Origin: Roseibium sp. | GTDB taxonomy: Bacteria; Pseudomonadota; Alphaproteobacteria; Rhizobiales; Stappiaceae | Length of the DNA stretch: 64,000 bases | NCBI GenBank assembly: GCA_017643925.1 | Contig: JAEPML010000009.1 | Span: 124,001 to 188,000, forward strand | Direction of reading: 5' to 3' | Part shown: in pieces, positions 16,746 through 24,271 of the stretch | Numbering within the stretch: the first letter of the stretch is position 1 | Layout: every line of letters begins with the position of its first letter | The notes under the pieces: generated by a model | Told to the model about the DNA's origin: nothing | The model's database searches: none | The model's input: only the letters and a program-made list of their open reading frames with translations | Translations under genes and position numbers: made by a program

Positions 16746-17852
16746 TCAGTTGGCTGCTTTTTTCTGAGCCTGTTGCTCAGCGAGCAACGCTGCCTGCTGC
16801 GTTTCCTTGAATGCGGCGGCGTATTGCGGTTTCTTCAGTTCGGCCTTGTAGCGCATGACAAGGTCAGGAATGGTCCTGTTGCTCCTGTCCAGCCACGTAC
16901 AACGGGCCTTCAGAAAATCGCGATAGGTCTTGTCCTGAATGCCGGTTTGCAGCATGAGCCGCATGATGGCGCCGTCAGCGTCCGATTTGAGCGTGTCCGA
17001 GACGACGTCGTCCGACAGGTTTATCTTGCGGCCGATGAGCCAGATTGCGGCATCCATCCGCTCGTCCTCGAAGAGGGTGCGCAGGATCGCGTCAAAGGAC
17101 AATTCGCCGTTGGAGATCTGTATGCTCGCCTCGTGCCGGGAATAGTGGAATCCGTCGACCTCGATATCGCCTTCCTTGGCGAGATCGCTCATTGAGGCCG
17201 CCAGGCGCGGAAGCTCGTCTTTCTCAATGGCTCTCTTGAGCGGTGGAGGGACCAGCGGGCAATTGGTCTCGACGACATAATTCAGGGTTTCCAGAAAGTC
17301 CGGATCCTTCAAGGCCCTGTTGGCGATGCCTGCCAGAACTTCTGCTTCCGTGTTCGCAAATATGAGAAGGGCCAGAGTGCCCTTGACGGACATTGGTGCT
17401 TCCACATTGTCGAGCAAGACATGGAGGACGTTTCGGCTGGCGCGCGCAATCAACGTGTCGCAGATTTCCTCGCTGAGATCATCTCGCCTCACCATCGACA
17501 GGCGCTTGTCGTTTCCACCGTTCCTGGCAATGCGGGTGAGTGCCTGTTGGCTGATGACGGGAGAGCTCTCGATCACCGGCTCGGACAGTTCATGATCTTC
17601 CTGGGCGAGACGATCTGCGAGATCGGAAATGATGCGATCGGTTTTCGCCAGGCGCACGACAAGTTCGTATCTGGCCTCTCGATCCAACTGGTCGAATACA
17701 GACAACACAATGCGCGAAAACAACTCACGCTCGATCTCTGTCGGTTCGTGATCCTCCGAACGAGCATATTCACCGACGAGGGTCCTGATAAGCTTGGACC
17801 GGGCTTCCGGCTCCTTGAGCCGGGCAAGTTGTTCGAGTTGTTCTTGTATCAC
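16746..17852 (-). CDS. DUF2336 domain-containing protein
   Basis: A 368-residue soluble, all-helical protein of the alphaproteobacterial DUF2336 family, function unknown. The family-typical part is visible: ESSPVISQQALTRIARNGG, KRLSMVRRDDLSEEICDTLI and VLHVLLDNVEAPMS resemble HEAT-like helical repeats. The C-terminus is Gln/Ala/Lys-rich. I choose the GTG at 17852, preceded by GGAA. A TTG at 17882 would add ten residues. It lies 105 bases downstream of the fliP stop on the same strand and may be cotranscribed with fliOP. A regulatory or assembly role in motility is inference from position. Confidence 0.8.
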   Translation of the reverse strand: MIQEQLEQLARLKEPEARSKLIRTLVGEYARSEDHEPTEIERELFSRIVLSVFDQLDREARYELVVRLAKTDRIISDLADRLAQEDHELSEPVIESSPVISQQALTRIARNGGNDKRLSMVRRDDLSEEICDTLIARASRNVLHVLLDNVEAPMSVKGTLALLIFANTEAEVLAGIANRALKDPDFLETLNYVVETNCPLVPPPLKRAIEKDELPRLAASMSDLAKEGDIEVDGFHYSRHEASIQISNGELSFDAILRTLFEDERMDAAIWLIGRKINLSDDVVSDTLKSDADGAIMRLMLQTGIQDKTYRDFLKARCTWLDRSNRTIPDLVMRYKAELKKPQYAAAFKETQQAALLAEQQAQKKAAN

Positions 17853-17956
17853 TGAGTTTCCAATATCCCCCCGGAGCAGCAATGCCCCGTCTATGGTGGT
17901 AATATTTACATGTTTATATTAATTTTGTTCTACTTTTACGCAGCGTCGCTAAGACT

Positions 17957-18724
17957 TTATCCGCCACCGAAACTCTTGACCAGCGATCCGGCCACCAAGT
18001 TCCAGCCATCCACCAGGACAAAGAAAATAAGCTTGAATGGCAGGGATATTACCACCGGCGGCAACATCATCATACCCATCGACATCAGGACCGAAGCAAT
18101 CACGAGGTCAATGATCAGAAACGGCAGGTAAAGAAGAAACCCGATCTCGAATGCGCGCCTCAGCTCAGAAATCATGAAAGCTGGCACAAGCGTTGCCATT
18201 GAAAGGTCGGCGGCTGTTTCGGGTGCTTCCTGTCCCGAAAGCTCCTGAAAGAGTGCAAGGTCCTTCTCGCGAACCTGTGACAGCATAAAGCTCCTGAAAG
18301 GGTCCGATGCCCGCTCATACGCCTGCTCGAACTCGATGTCGCCATCGATTAGCGGCTGGACGCCTGCGTCATAGGCAGCCTGCAAGGTCGGCATCATGAT
18401 GAATGCCGACAGGAACAGGGCCAGACTGATCATGACCATGTTGGGCGGTGCCGTCTGCAATCCGATGGCCGACCGCAAAAGGGAGAGGACCACGACAATT
18501 CGCGTGAAGCTTGTCACCATCACCAGGATGGAGGGGGCAAGCGAGAGGATGGTCAGCAGAACGACCAGCTGCACAGCGCGCTCGGTGAGGCTGGCATCGT
18601 CGCCGAAGCCGACTGAAATTTCCTGGGCAAGCGCCGGACCCGCTAGAAGCGTGACCAACAGCGTTACAGCCGAGAACAGGCCCGGCCATTTCCACCAGCA
18701 ATGTGCACCCCGTTTCGGCTTCAT
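17957..18724 (-). CDS. fliP: Flagellar type III export gate protein FliP
   Basis: FliP forms the core export gate with FliQ and FliR. The 255-residue product has a cleavable signal (LFSAVTLLVTLLAGPALAQ), characteristic of FliP. Conserved segments follow: LSLAPSILVMVTSFTRIVVV, LLRSAIGLQTAPPNMVMIS, LFLSAFIMMPT, PAFMISELRRAFEIGFLLYL and SMGMMMLPPVVISLPFKL. The start overlaps the fliO stop by one base (TGATG). Confidence 0.97.
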   Translation of the reverse strand: MKPKRGAHCWWKWPGLFSAVTLLVTLLAGPALAQEISVGFGDDASLTERAVQLVVLLTILSLAPSILVMVTSFTRIVVVLSLLRSAIGLQTAPPNMVMISLALFLSAFIMMPTLQAAYDAGVQPLIDGDIEFEQAYERASDPFRSFMLSQVREKDLALFQELSGQEAPETAADLSMATLVPAFMISELRRAFEIGFLLYLPFLIIDLVIASVLMSMGMMMLPPVVISLPFKLIFFVLVDGWNLVAGSLVKSFGGG

Positions 18725-20337
18725 CAGTTTGGTTGCCCACCCAATTCGTCAAGGATCTTGGCCATTTCATCCTCGATCGGATTTTTCTCTGCCAGGCTGG
18801 TCGAGAGCTTTTGCTGAGCCTTGGTCTCTTGGCCGCCGACCGGTTTGACTTCGGGGGCCTTGACCTCCGGTGCGATGCCGGTCTGGACGGAGGTGGAAAT
18901 CCTGACTTCCGGTGATTTTGTTGACGCTTCTGCGGAGGCCGGGGCGTTTTCTCCTGCCTTCGGACCGTCTGCGGCAGGTGAAGCCGGTTTGGAGGCCGCT
19001 TCGGAGGAAGTGCTTGATTCCGATTGCTCGGGGTCTTCCTCGAAAATGAGGTTCTCCACTTCCAGGTTCAGATTGAGTTCCCGCGGAGCGTCCTTGTCCT
19101 TGGCAATTTCGTCAGCCTGGTCCGTCGTCACAGCAACGGCTTCTTTCGGCGCATCGACCTGTTTGGGCGGACTTATCACCTCTCCGGTTTCGGTTCCTGC
19201 GCCTGTCGCCGAGTGAGCGGGCTTCGTCGCGGCATCAGGCTCCGTCTTTGCTGTATCGCCAGGGGTTTCCGGCGAGACAGCGTCTTGATCTATGCGGACC
19301 GATGGAGCGTCTACTGCCTTTTCCGGATCGGCTGTCGAAGGTGCCGGTGTTGCGGTGTCGAGTACCGGTTCTGCCTTGGTGGCCTCCTTGGCCTTGTCGA
19401 CCGGTGAGAACAGGGCTGTCTTGGCGCGCGCAGCCGGACCCGAGGCCGGTGGTGTGATCTTCTGTGTGCCGTAGGACGGTCTTTCCCGGGTCTTGAAGGG
19501 ACGGGTCAGGGATCCAAATCTCGACGCGGCTTTCTCCGAGACGGGTTTTGCCGGTTCGGCCTTGACCGGGGTTGCGACGTCTGCGCTGGGCGGCGGTGAG
19601 GCGGGTGAAACCTGTGTTTCGGCCTCGGGCCCCGGTTCAGGCATTGCGGCTTTTCCACCAGTGCGACTGAACCCGTTTCTGGCTGCAGCTTTCAGAAGAT
19701 CCGATGCCCGGTTCGGTCCCTTGTTTGGAACCGTTGCGGTCGCGGGCTCCGGAGCTGCTTTCGGCGCAGGCGGAACGGGAGAAGGCGGCGAAGGCGCGGC
19801 AATATCATCCGCACGGCTATTGAAAGTGCGCGCTACGGGTCTGCTGCCAGCGGAAAGATCGGCGCCGGCGGGCGCAGGTTCAGCGGGTGGCGCCATTGGT
19901 TTTTGAAGCACCGGTTGTGGTGGCGCGGCAGGTTCCTCGGGGCGGAGCGGGATGTCTGGCCCGGGCGCAATGGGCGCCTTTACCTGTGTGTTGGTTTGCT
20001 GCGCCGAAGGTGCTGCGCGGCCGCCCGACAATGGAGCGTTCTTGATGATGTTCTGCTCGACCACGACGTCACTCGGGCCACCGACCAGAATAAGGTGTTC
20101 CACGTTATCGCGCCGGATCAGCACAAGGCGTCGCCGAGAATCCACCGTCGCACTGTCCATGACGGCTATCCGGGGCTGACGGTTCCGGCTCTGGGGCATG
20201 TTGTTGCCCATCAAGCGCTTCAATATGAACACGAAGAGGCTGAAAAGTAGCAGAACGGCAAGAAGCGCCAGTATTACCGCGATAACCTGAGTAACGCCGC
20301 CGCTCACGTTGAAAGTTGTCTCAATCCAGTCGTACAT
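18724..20337 (-). CDS. fliO: FliO-family flagellar protein with a very long disordered tail
   Basis: FliO scaffolds FliP ring assembly. The product is 537 residues against about 100-150 for most FliO. One N-terminal membrane helix (VIAVILALLAVLLLFSLFVF) precedes the small cytoplasmic FliO domain (RIAVMDSATVDSRRRLVLIR, HLILVGGPSDVVVEQNI). About 400 residues rich in Pro, Ala, Glu and Thr follow, ending in a short helical segment (AEKNPIEDEMAKILDELGGQ). The ATG at 20337 follows AAGAGGAAAAG; an upstream ATG at 20361 lacks such a site. It overlaps fliP by one base. Confidence 0.88.
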   Translation of the reverse strand: MYDWIETTFNVSGGVTQVIAVILALLAVLLLFSLFVFILKRLMGNNMPQSRNRQPRIAVMDSATVDSRRRLVLIRRDNVEHLILVGGPSDVVVEQNIIKNAPLSGGRAAPSAQQTNTQVKAPIAPGPDIPLRPEEPAAPPQPVLQKPMAPPAEPAPAGADLSAGSRPVARTFNSRADDIAAPSPPSPVPPAPKAAPEPATATVPNKGPNRASDLLKAAARNGFSRTGGKAAMPEPGPEAETQVSPASPPPSADVATPVKAEPAKPVSEKAASRFGSLTRPFKTRERPSYGTQKITPPASGPAARAKTALFSPVDKAKEATKAEPVLDTATPAPSTADPEKAVDAPSVRIDQDAVSPETPGDTAKTEPDAATKPAHSATGAGTETGEVISPPKQVDAPKEAVAVTTDQADEIAKDKDAPRELNLNLEVENLIFEEDPEQSESSTSSEAASKPASPAADGPKAGENAPASAEASTKSPEVRISTSVQTGIAPEVKAPEVKPVGGQETKAQQKLSTSLAEKNPIEDEMAKILDELGGQPN

Positions 20338-20697
20338 CTTTTCCTCTTGCCGCCCCGTCATGCGGAATAAATCTGTTCAGCCGATATCTCTTTTGTTTGC
20401 CTGAATTTTGAAATACGCGGCTTATCCCCAGTAAATCCGTTTCATGCGCGCCTTGTGGGACTCGTCTCGCGACACCTTTGAATCGCCTCGTGTTTCAATG
20501 GTGTCAAAGCTCGGGTTTGCCCGTTTCGACCCCTTTGCCGCGCTTGCTGATGGGTTTCGAATCTCTCTAGGCTTCAAAGTTAACAGAAGCGGGCAAAATT
20601 TGCCTGCTGGGGGCATGGCTCATTTCGCGAAATGCAAAGGAATGTTTGTCTGGTCCACCGGTTTTTGAGGGGTTTGCGTCATCAGGAGAGTTGGGCG
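20338..20697. other. Divergent fliO-flgB intergenic region
   Basis: About 360 bases between the fliO start and the CtrA box of flgB. Two short open frames (about 64 and 74 codons, on opposite strands) lack ribosome binding sites and family features, so I do not call them. A small palindrome GGCAAAATTTGCC lies near 20595. I see no sigma-54 motif. Confidence 0.5.
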
Positions 20698-20714
20698 TTA
20701 ACTTTTCATTAACC
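20698..20714 (+). promoter_or_regulatory. CtrA box upstream of flgB
   Basis: TTAACTTTTCATTAACC is a perfect TTAA-N7-TTAACC CtrA site, 47 bases before the flgB ATG. CtrA controls early (class II) flagellar operons in Caulobacter, and the CckA kinase gene lies at the end of the gene run that this box precedes. Confidence 0.78.
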
Positions 20715-20761
20715 ATTTACCCGGCAATCATTGCCTAGTTGGTTAACGATTGGTGAACTGT

Positions 20762-21166
20762 ATGGCTCTGACCGATTTGCCCATGTTTCAGGCGCTGAAG
20801 TCGAAGATGCAATGGCATCAGACGCGTCAGGCGGTTCTGGCGGAAAACATCGCCAATGCCGACACGCCCGATTACCAGGCGAGAGAAGTTAAGGAATTTT
20901 CGTTTGAGGACCACCTCAAGCGACAGGGGTATGGACTGTCGACGCATGTGACGAAGGTTGGTCACATAAGCGGATCCATCTCCGGAAGCGCGAAAGCGAA
21001 GATTGAAGAGGTCGACTCTTTCGAAGTCACGCCAAGCGGGAACAGCGTCAATCTGGAAGAGCAGATGATGAAGATCACTGAAAACCAGATGGACTTCCAG
21101 GCGGCAACGACACTTTACACCAAGGGGCTCGGTATTATTCGAACTGCCCTGTCGCGCAGTGCCTGA
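20762..21166 (+). CDS. flgB: Flagellar proximal rod protein FlgB
   Basis: FlgB is the innermost rod subunit next to FliE. The 134-residue product contains the rod signature WHQTRQAVLAENIANADTPDY with YQAREVKEF, and the C-terminal EEQMMKITENQMDFQAATTL then YTKGLGIIRTAL, both FlgB-typical. An upstream TTG at 20750 is in frame, but the ATG matches family length. First gene of the flgB-flgC-fliE-fliQ-fliR-flhB run, 30 bases before flgC, with a CtrA box upstream. Confidence 0.96.
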   Translation: MALTDLPMFQALKSKMQWHQTRQAVLAENIANADTPDYQAREVKEFSFEDHLKRQGYGLSTHVTKVGHISGSISGSAKAKIEEVDSFEVTPSGNSVNLEEQMMKITENQMDFQAATTLYTKGLGIIRTALSRSA

Positions 21167-21196
21167 GGCTGAGTTTAGACAACAAGGACAGGTAGC

Positions 21197-21607
21197 ATGG
21201 ACCTGATCAAATCACTGTTTGTTTCGGCAAGCGGCCTGAAGGCGCAAAACGGGCGCATGCGCGTGATTGCCGAGAACATCGCCAACGCGAGTTCCACGGC
21301 CCGGTCACCGGACGAGGAGCCCTATCGTCGGAAAATTCCGACATTCAAGACCCAGTTCGACAGGGAACTCGGGGCGACGACCGTTGAGCTGGGAAAGGTT
21401 GCGGAAGACAAGTCCGATTTCAAATCGACCTACATGCCCGGTCATCCAGCGGCGGATGAAAACGGATACGTGCTTCAGCCGAACGTCAACACGCTGATCG
21501 AGACCACCGACATGCGCGAGGCGCAGCGGTCCTATGAAGCAAATCTGAACGTCATTGAATCCACGCGGCGAATGCTGCAGCGGACCATCGATATCCTGAA
21601 GGCGTGA
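21197..21607 (+). CDS. flgC: Flagellar proximal rod protein FlgC
   Basis: FlgC is a proximal rod subunit. The 136-residue length is family-typical. N-terminal LFVSASGLKAQNGRMRVIAE and NIANASSTARSPDEEPYRRK are the rod signature. The C-terminal MREAQRSYEANLNVIESTRR and MLQRTIDILKA form the D0 helix. A purine-rich site (ACAAGGACAGGTAGC) precedes the ATG. Followed by fliE after 34 bases. Confidence 0.97.
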   Translation: MDLIKSLFVSASGLKAQNGRMRVIAENIANASSTARSPDEEPYRRKIPTFKTQFDRELGATTVELGKVAEDKSDFKSTYMPGHPAADENGYVLQPNVNTLIETTDMREAQRSYEANLNVIESTRRMLQRTIDILKA

Positions 21608-21641
21608 AGCGCCACACTAGTTGGGGAAAGGGAGCAGTACG

Positions 21642-21956
21642 ATGTCTACTCCGTCAATTGCCAATAACGCCTACCAACTTGCGCAACAGCTGCAGAAACA
21701 GGCGCGCACGATGGACGATACGGCCTCTGCGCGCGACAATGTCGACTTTGGCAAGATGGTTCAGGAGGCCGTGGAAACCGTTGTCGACAAGGGCCGCGAG
21801 GCCGACAACAAGGCGGTTGGCCTTGTAGAGGGCAAGACCGACGTCATCGACGTCGTCACCGCAATCTCGGAAACCGAAGTGGCCCTGGAAACCATGGTCG
21901 CGGTTCGTGACCGCGTCATCTCCGCGTATGAGGAAATCATGCGCATGCCGATTTAA
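21642..21956 (+). CDS. fliE: Flagellar hook-basal body protein FliE
   Basis: FliE links the MS ring to the rod and is an early export substrate. The product is 104 residues, the usual size. The C-terminal signature VVTAISETEVALETMVAVRD and RVISAYEEIMRMPI is characteristic. The start ATG is set by GGGAG about nine bases upstream; the frame extends seven codons further without that support. fliQ follows after 22 bases. Confidence 0.95.
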   Translation: MSTPSIANNAYQLAQQLQKQARTMDDTASARDNVDFGKMVQEAVETVVDKGREADNKAVGLVEGKTDVIDVVTAISETEVALETMVAVRDRVISAYEEIMRMPI

Positions 21957-21978
21957 TCGGCCGACCCGGGGGCGTAAC

Positions 21979-22245
21979 ATGACGGGTGCAGAAGTTCTCG
22001 ATCTGGCACGAGAGGCCGTATGGACCATGATCCTGGTCGCAGGACCGACCATGATCATCGGACTGTTGGTCGGTGTCATCATCGCGCTCTTCCAGGCGCT
22101 CACCCAGATCCAGGAAATGACACTCGTTTTCGTCCCGAAGATCCTTGCGATCTTCGTGACCATTCTTGTGACGCTCCCGTTCATGAGCCAGCTGCTCCAG
22201 TCGTTCATGGGCAGGGTTGCCGAAATGATCCTGACAACGGGCTGA
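21979..22245 (+). CDS. fliQ: Flagellar export gate protein FliQ
   Basis: FliQ is a two-helix subunit of the flagellar type III export gate. The 88-residue product has two membrane spans: VWTMILVAGPTMIIGLLVGV and VPKILAIFVTILVTLPF. The joining loop FQALTQIQEMTLVFVPK is the diagnostic FliQ motif. GGGGGCGTAAC precedes the ATG. Lies between fliE and fliR in the operon. Confidence 0.96.
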   Translation: MTGAEVLDLAREAVWTMILVAGPTMIIGLLVGVIIALFQALTQIQEMTLVFVPKILAIFVTILVTLPFMSQLLQSFMGRVAEMILTTG

Positions 22246-22257
22246 CCACAATCTCGC

Positions 22258-23031
22258 ATGACCATCCAACTCGACTTCTTGCCGGATATTGCAGCTGCGT
22301 TTCTGCTCATGTTTGCGCGGCTCGGCACGATGCTCATGTTGTTGCCCGCGCTCGGCGAAAGCTCCATTCCGATGAGGTTTCGCCTGACGATTGCCCTTGC
22401 GCTCACGCTGGTTCTCTATCCGGTTGGCGCGCAGCTCTACCCGCCGGACCTGACTGCAAATGCCCCCAGGCTTGTCGCGATGCTTGCCGGCGAGCTTGCG
22501 ATCGGCTTCGGAATTGGAATGTGCGCAAGACTGATCACCTCCGTGTTGCAGATCGCGGGGGTCATCATGGCCAACCAGTCCGGTCTTGCATTCGCGCTGG
22601 GAACGGACATCTCCAACGAAGGCCAGCAAGGGGCGCTTTACGGAAACTTCCTCGCGCTGTGCGGCATGACGCTGATTTTCGTAACCGACACCCATTACCT
22701 GGTGATTGCGGCCCTGCACGACAGTTTCACCATCTTTCCACCGGGGCAATTGCCGCCGGTGAGCGATTTTGCGCAGACGGCAACCGAAACCGTGGCGCAT
22801 GTCTTTTCAATCGCCGTTCGCATGAGCGCGCCTTACCTGGTGGTGGGGCTCGTGTTCTATTTCGGGCTCGGCCTGCTCAACAAGCTGATGCCTCAAATGC
22901 AGATCTTCTTCATCGCCATGCCGGTGAACATCGCTGTTGGTCTGCTTCTTCTAATGGCCCTGATTGTCACGCTGATGATGTTCTACCTGGAGCACTTTCA
23001 GGAGGCGATCGGCAAGTTCATCGTGGGGTAG
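22258..23031 (+). CDS. fliR: Flagellar export gate protein FliR
   Basis: FliR completes the FliPQR export channel and contacts FlhB. The 257-residue product is highly hydrophobic with about six membrane segments. FliR motifs are visible: FLLMFARLGTMLMLLPALGE, IPMRFRLTIALALTLVLYP, ELAIGFGIGMCARLI and GLLNKLMPQMQIFFIAMP. The ATG lies 12 bases after the fliQ stop. The flhB ATG lies ten bases downstream. Confidence 0.96.
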   Translation: MTIQLDFLPDIAAAFLLMFARLGTMLMLLPALGESSIPMRFRLTIALALTLVLYPVGAQLYPPDLTANAPRLVAMLAGELAIGFGIGMCARLITSVLQIAGVIMANQSGLAFALGTDISNEGQQGALYGNFLALCGMTLIFVTDTHYLVIAALHDSFTIFPPGQLPPVSDFAQTATETVAHVFSIAVRMSAPYLVVGLVFYFGLGLLNKLMPQMQIFFIAMPVNIAVGLLLLMALIVTLMMFYLEHFQEAIGKFIVG

Positions 23032-23040
23032 CGGCGCGAT

Positions 23041-24120
23041 ATGGCTGACGATACCGACGACTCGGAGAAAACTGAGGACCCCACGCAAAAGCGCTTGAAA
23101 GAAGCGCATGACAAGGGGGACATACCGAAATCGCAGGAAGTCAACACGTGGTTCACGCTGGTCGGGGCCACGCTCATGATTGCGATTTTCGCCCCGGGGA
23201 CCGCTGGATCTCTGGGCGATCTGATGAAAGGCTATATCGAGCACGCTCACCAGATCCCGGTCGACGGGTTCGCGTTGAAGGAACTCTGGAGGGACATGGG
23301 TCAATCCGTGGCCCTGATTGTCGGTGTTCCCCTGATCCTGCTTGTTCTGATGGCTGTCGCCGGAAACCTCGTTCAGAACCCGCCCTTGCTGACAGGGGAG
23401 ACCATCAAGCCCAAATTGTCCAAGGTCTCGCCCTTGTCAGGATTCAAGCGCCTGTTTTCCGCAGACAGTCTGGTGAACTTTGCGAAAGGCATGGCCAAGA
23501 TCCTGATTGTGGGCGCCGTGATGGTGGCGGTGATGCTGCCGCACAAGGACGAAGCCGACATCATGATCTTCGCGGATCCGTCGGTGATCCTGGCCGAAGC
23601 TCGCGTTCTGATCCTGCAATTGCTGGCCGCGATCCTTGCCGTCATGACAGTCGTGGCGGGCGCCGATCTGGTCTACCAGCGCAACAAGTGGTTCAACAAG
23701 CAGAAGATGTCCCTGCGAGAGGTGAAGGAAGAATACAAGCAGACCGAGGGCGACCCGCAGGTCAAGGGCAAGATCCGTCAGTTGCGTATGGAACGTTCGC
23801 GCAAACGCATGATGTCCGCCGTTCCGCAGGCCACCGTGGTCGTCACGAACCCGACCCACTATGCTGTGGCCCTGCAATACGAGGAAGGCATGGGAGCTCC
23901 GCTTTGCCTCGCGAAGGGAACCGATGCTGTCGCGCTCAAGATTCGTGAAGTTGCAAAAGAAAGCGACGTGCCTGTCATCGAGAACCCACCGCTTGCGCGT
24001 GCACTATACGCCACGGTTGATATTGACCAGGAAGTCCCTGAAGAACACTACAAGGCCGTGGCAGAGGTGATCGGTTTCGTCTTCCGCATGCGCAAGAAAG
24101 CATCCTGGCGCGCCAACTAA
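23041..24120 (+). CDS. flhB: Flagellar export switch protein FlhB
   Basis: FlhB sets the switch from rod/hook to filament export by self-cleavage. The 359-residue product starts SEKTEDPTQKRLKEAHDKGD, the conserved FlhB N-terminus. Four membrane helices follow (for example TLMIAIFAPGTAGSL, LILLVLMAVAGNLVQNP). The C-terminal domain carries the autocleavage NPTH at residues 270-273 (VVVTNPTHYAVAL). It ends the CtrA-box-preceded operon; cckA begins 151 bases later. Confidence 0.97.
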   Translation: MADDTDDSEKTEDPTQKRLKEAHDKGDIPKSQEVNTWFTLVGATLMIAIFAPGTAGSLGDLMKGYIEHAHQIPVDGFALKELWRDMGQSVALIVGVPLILLVLMAVAGNLVQNPPLLTGETIKPKLSKVSPLSGFKRLFSADSLVNFAKGMAKILIVGAVMVAVMLPHKDEADIMIFADPSVILAEARVLILQLLAAILAVMTVVAGADLVYQRNKWFNKQKMSLREVKEEYKQTEGDPQVKGKIRQLRMERSRKRMMSAVPQATVVVTNPTHYAVALQYEEGMGAPLCLAKGTDAVALKIREVAKESDVPVIENPPLARALYATVDIDQEVPEEHYKAVAEVIGFVFRMRKKASWRAN

Positions 24121-24271
24121 GGTCATCCTCGAAAGACATCTGGCCGACTGGGGCGTTAAACAGGTGAATTTCTGCAGGACTTGGCGTCATATCAGTTGAA
24201 ATTGCTATGTAAGCAAAGAATGCTTGTTTACGGCCTTGTGTAGAGCGAATCGGGCCGGGGAGAGTTGATGA

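Noticed and set aside
20422..20668. Short open frames in the fliO-flgB gap
   Set aside because: No ribosome binding sites, odd composition, no similarity; region is better read as a regulatory gap.
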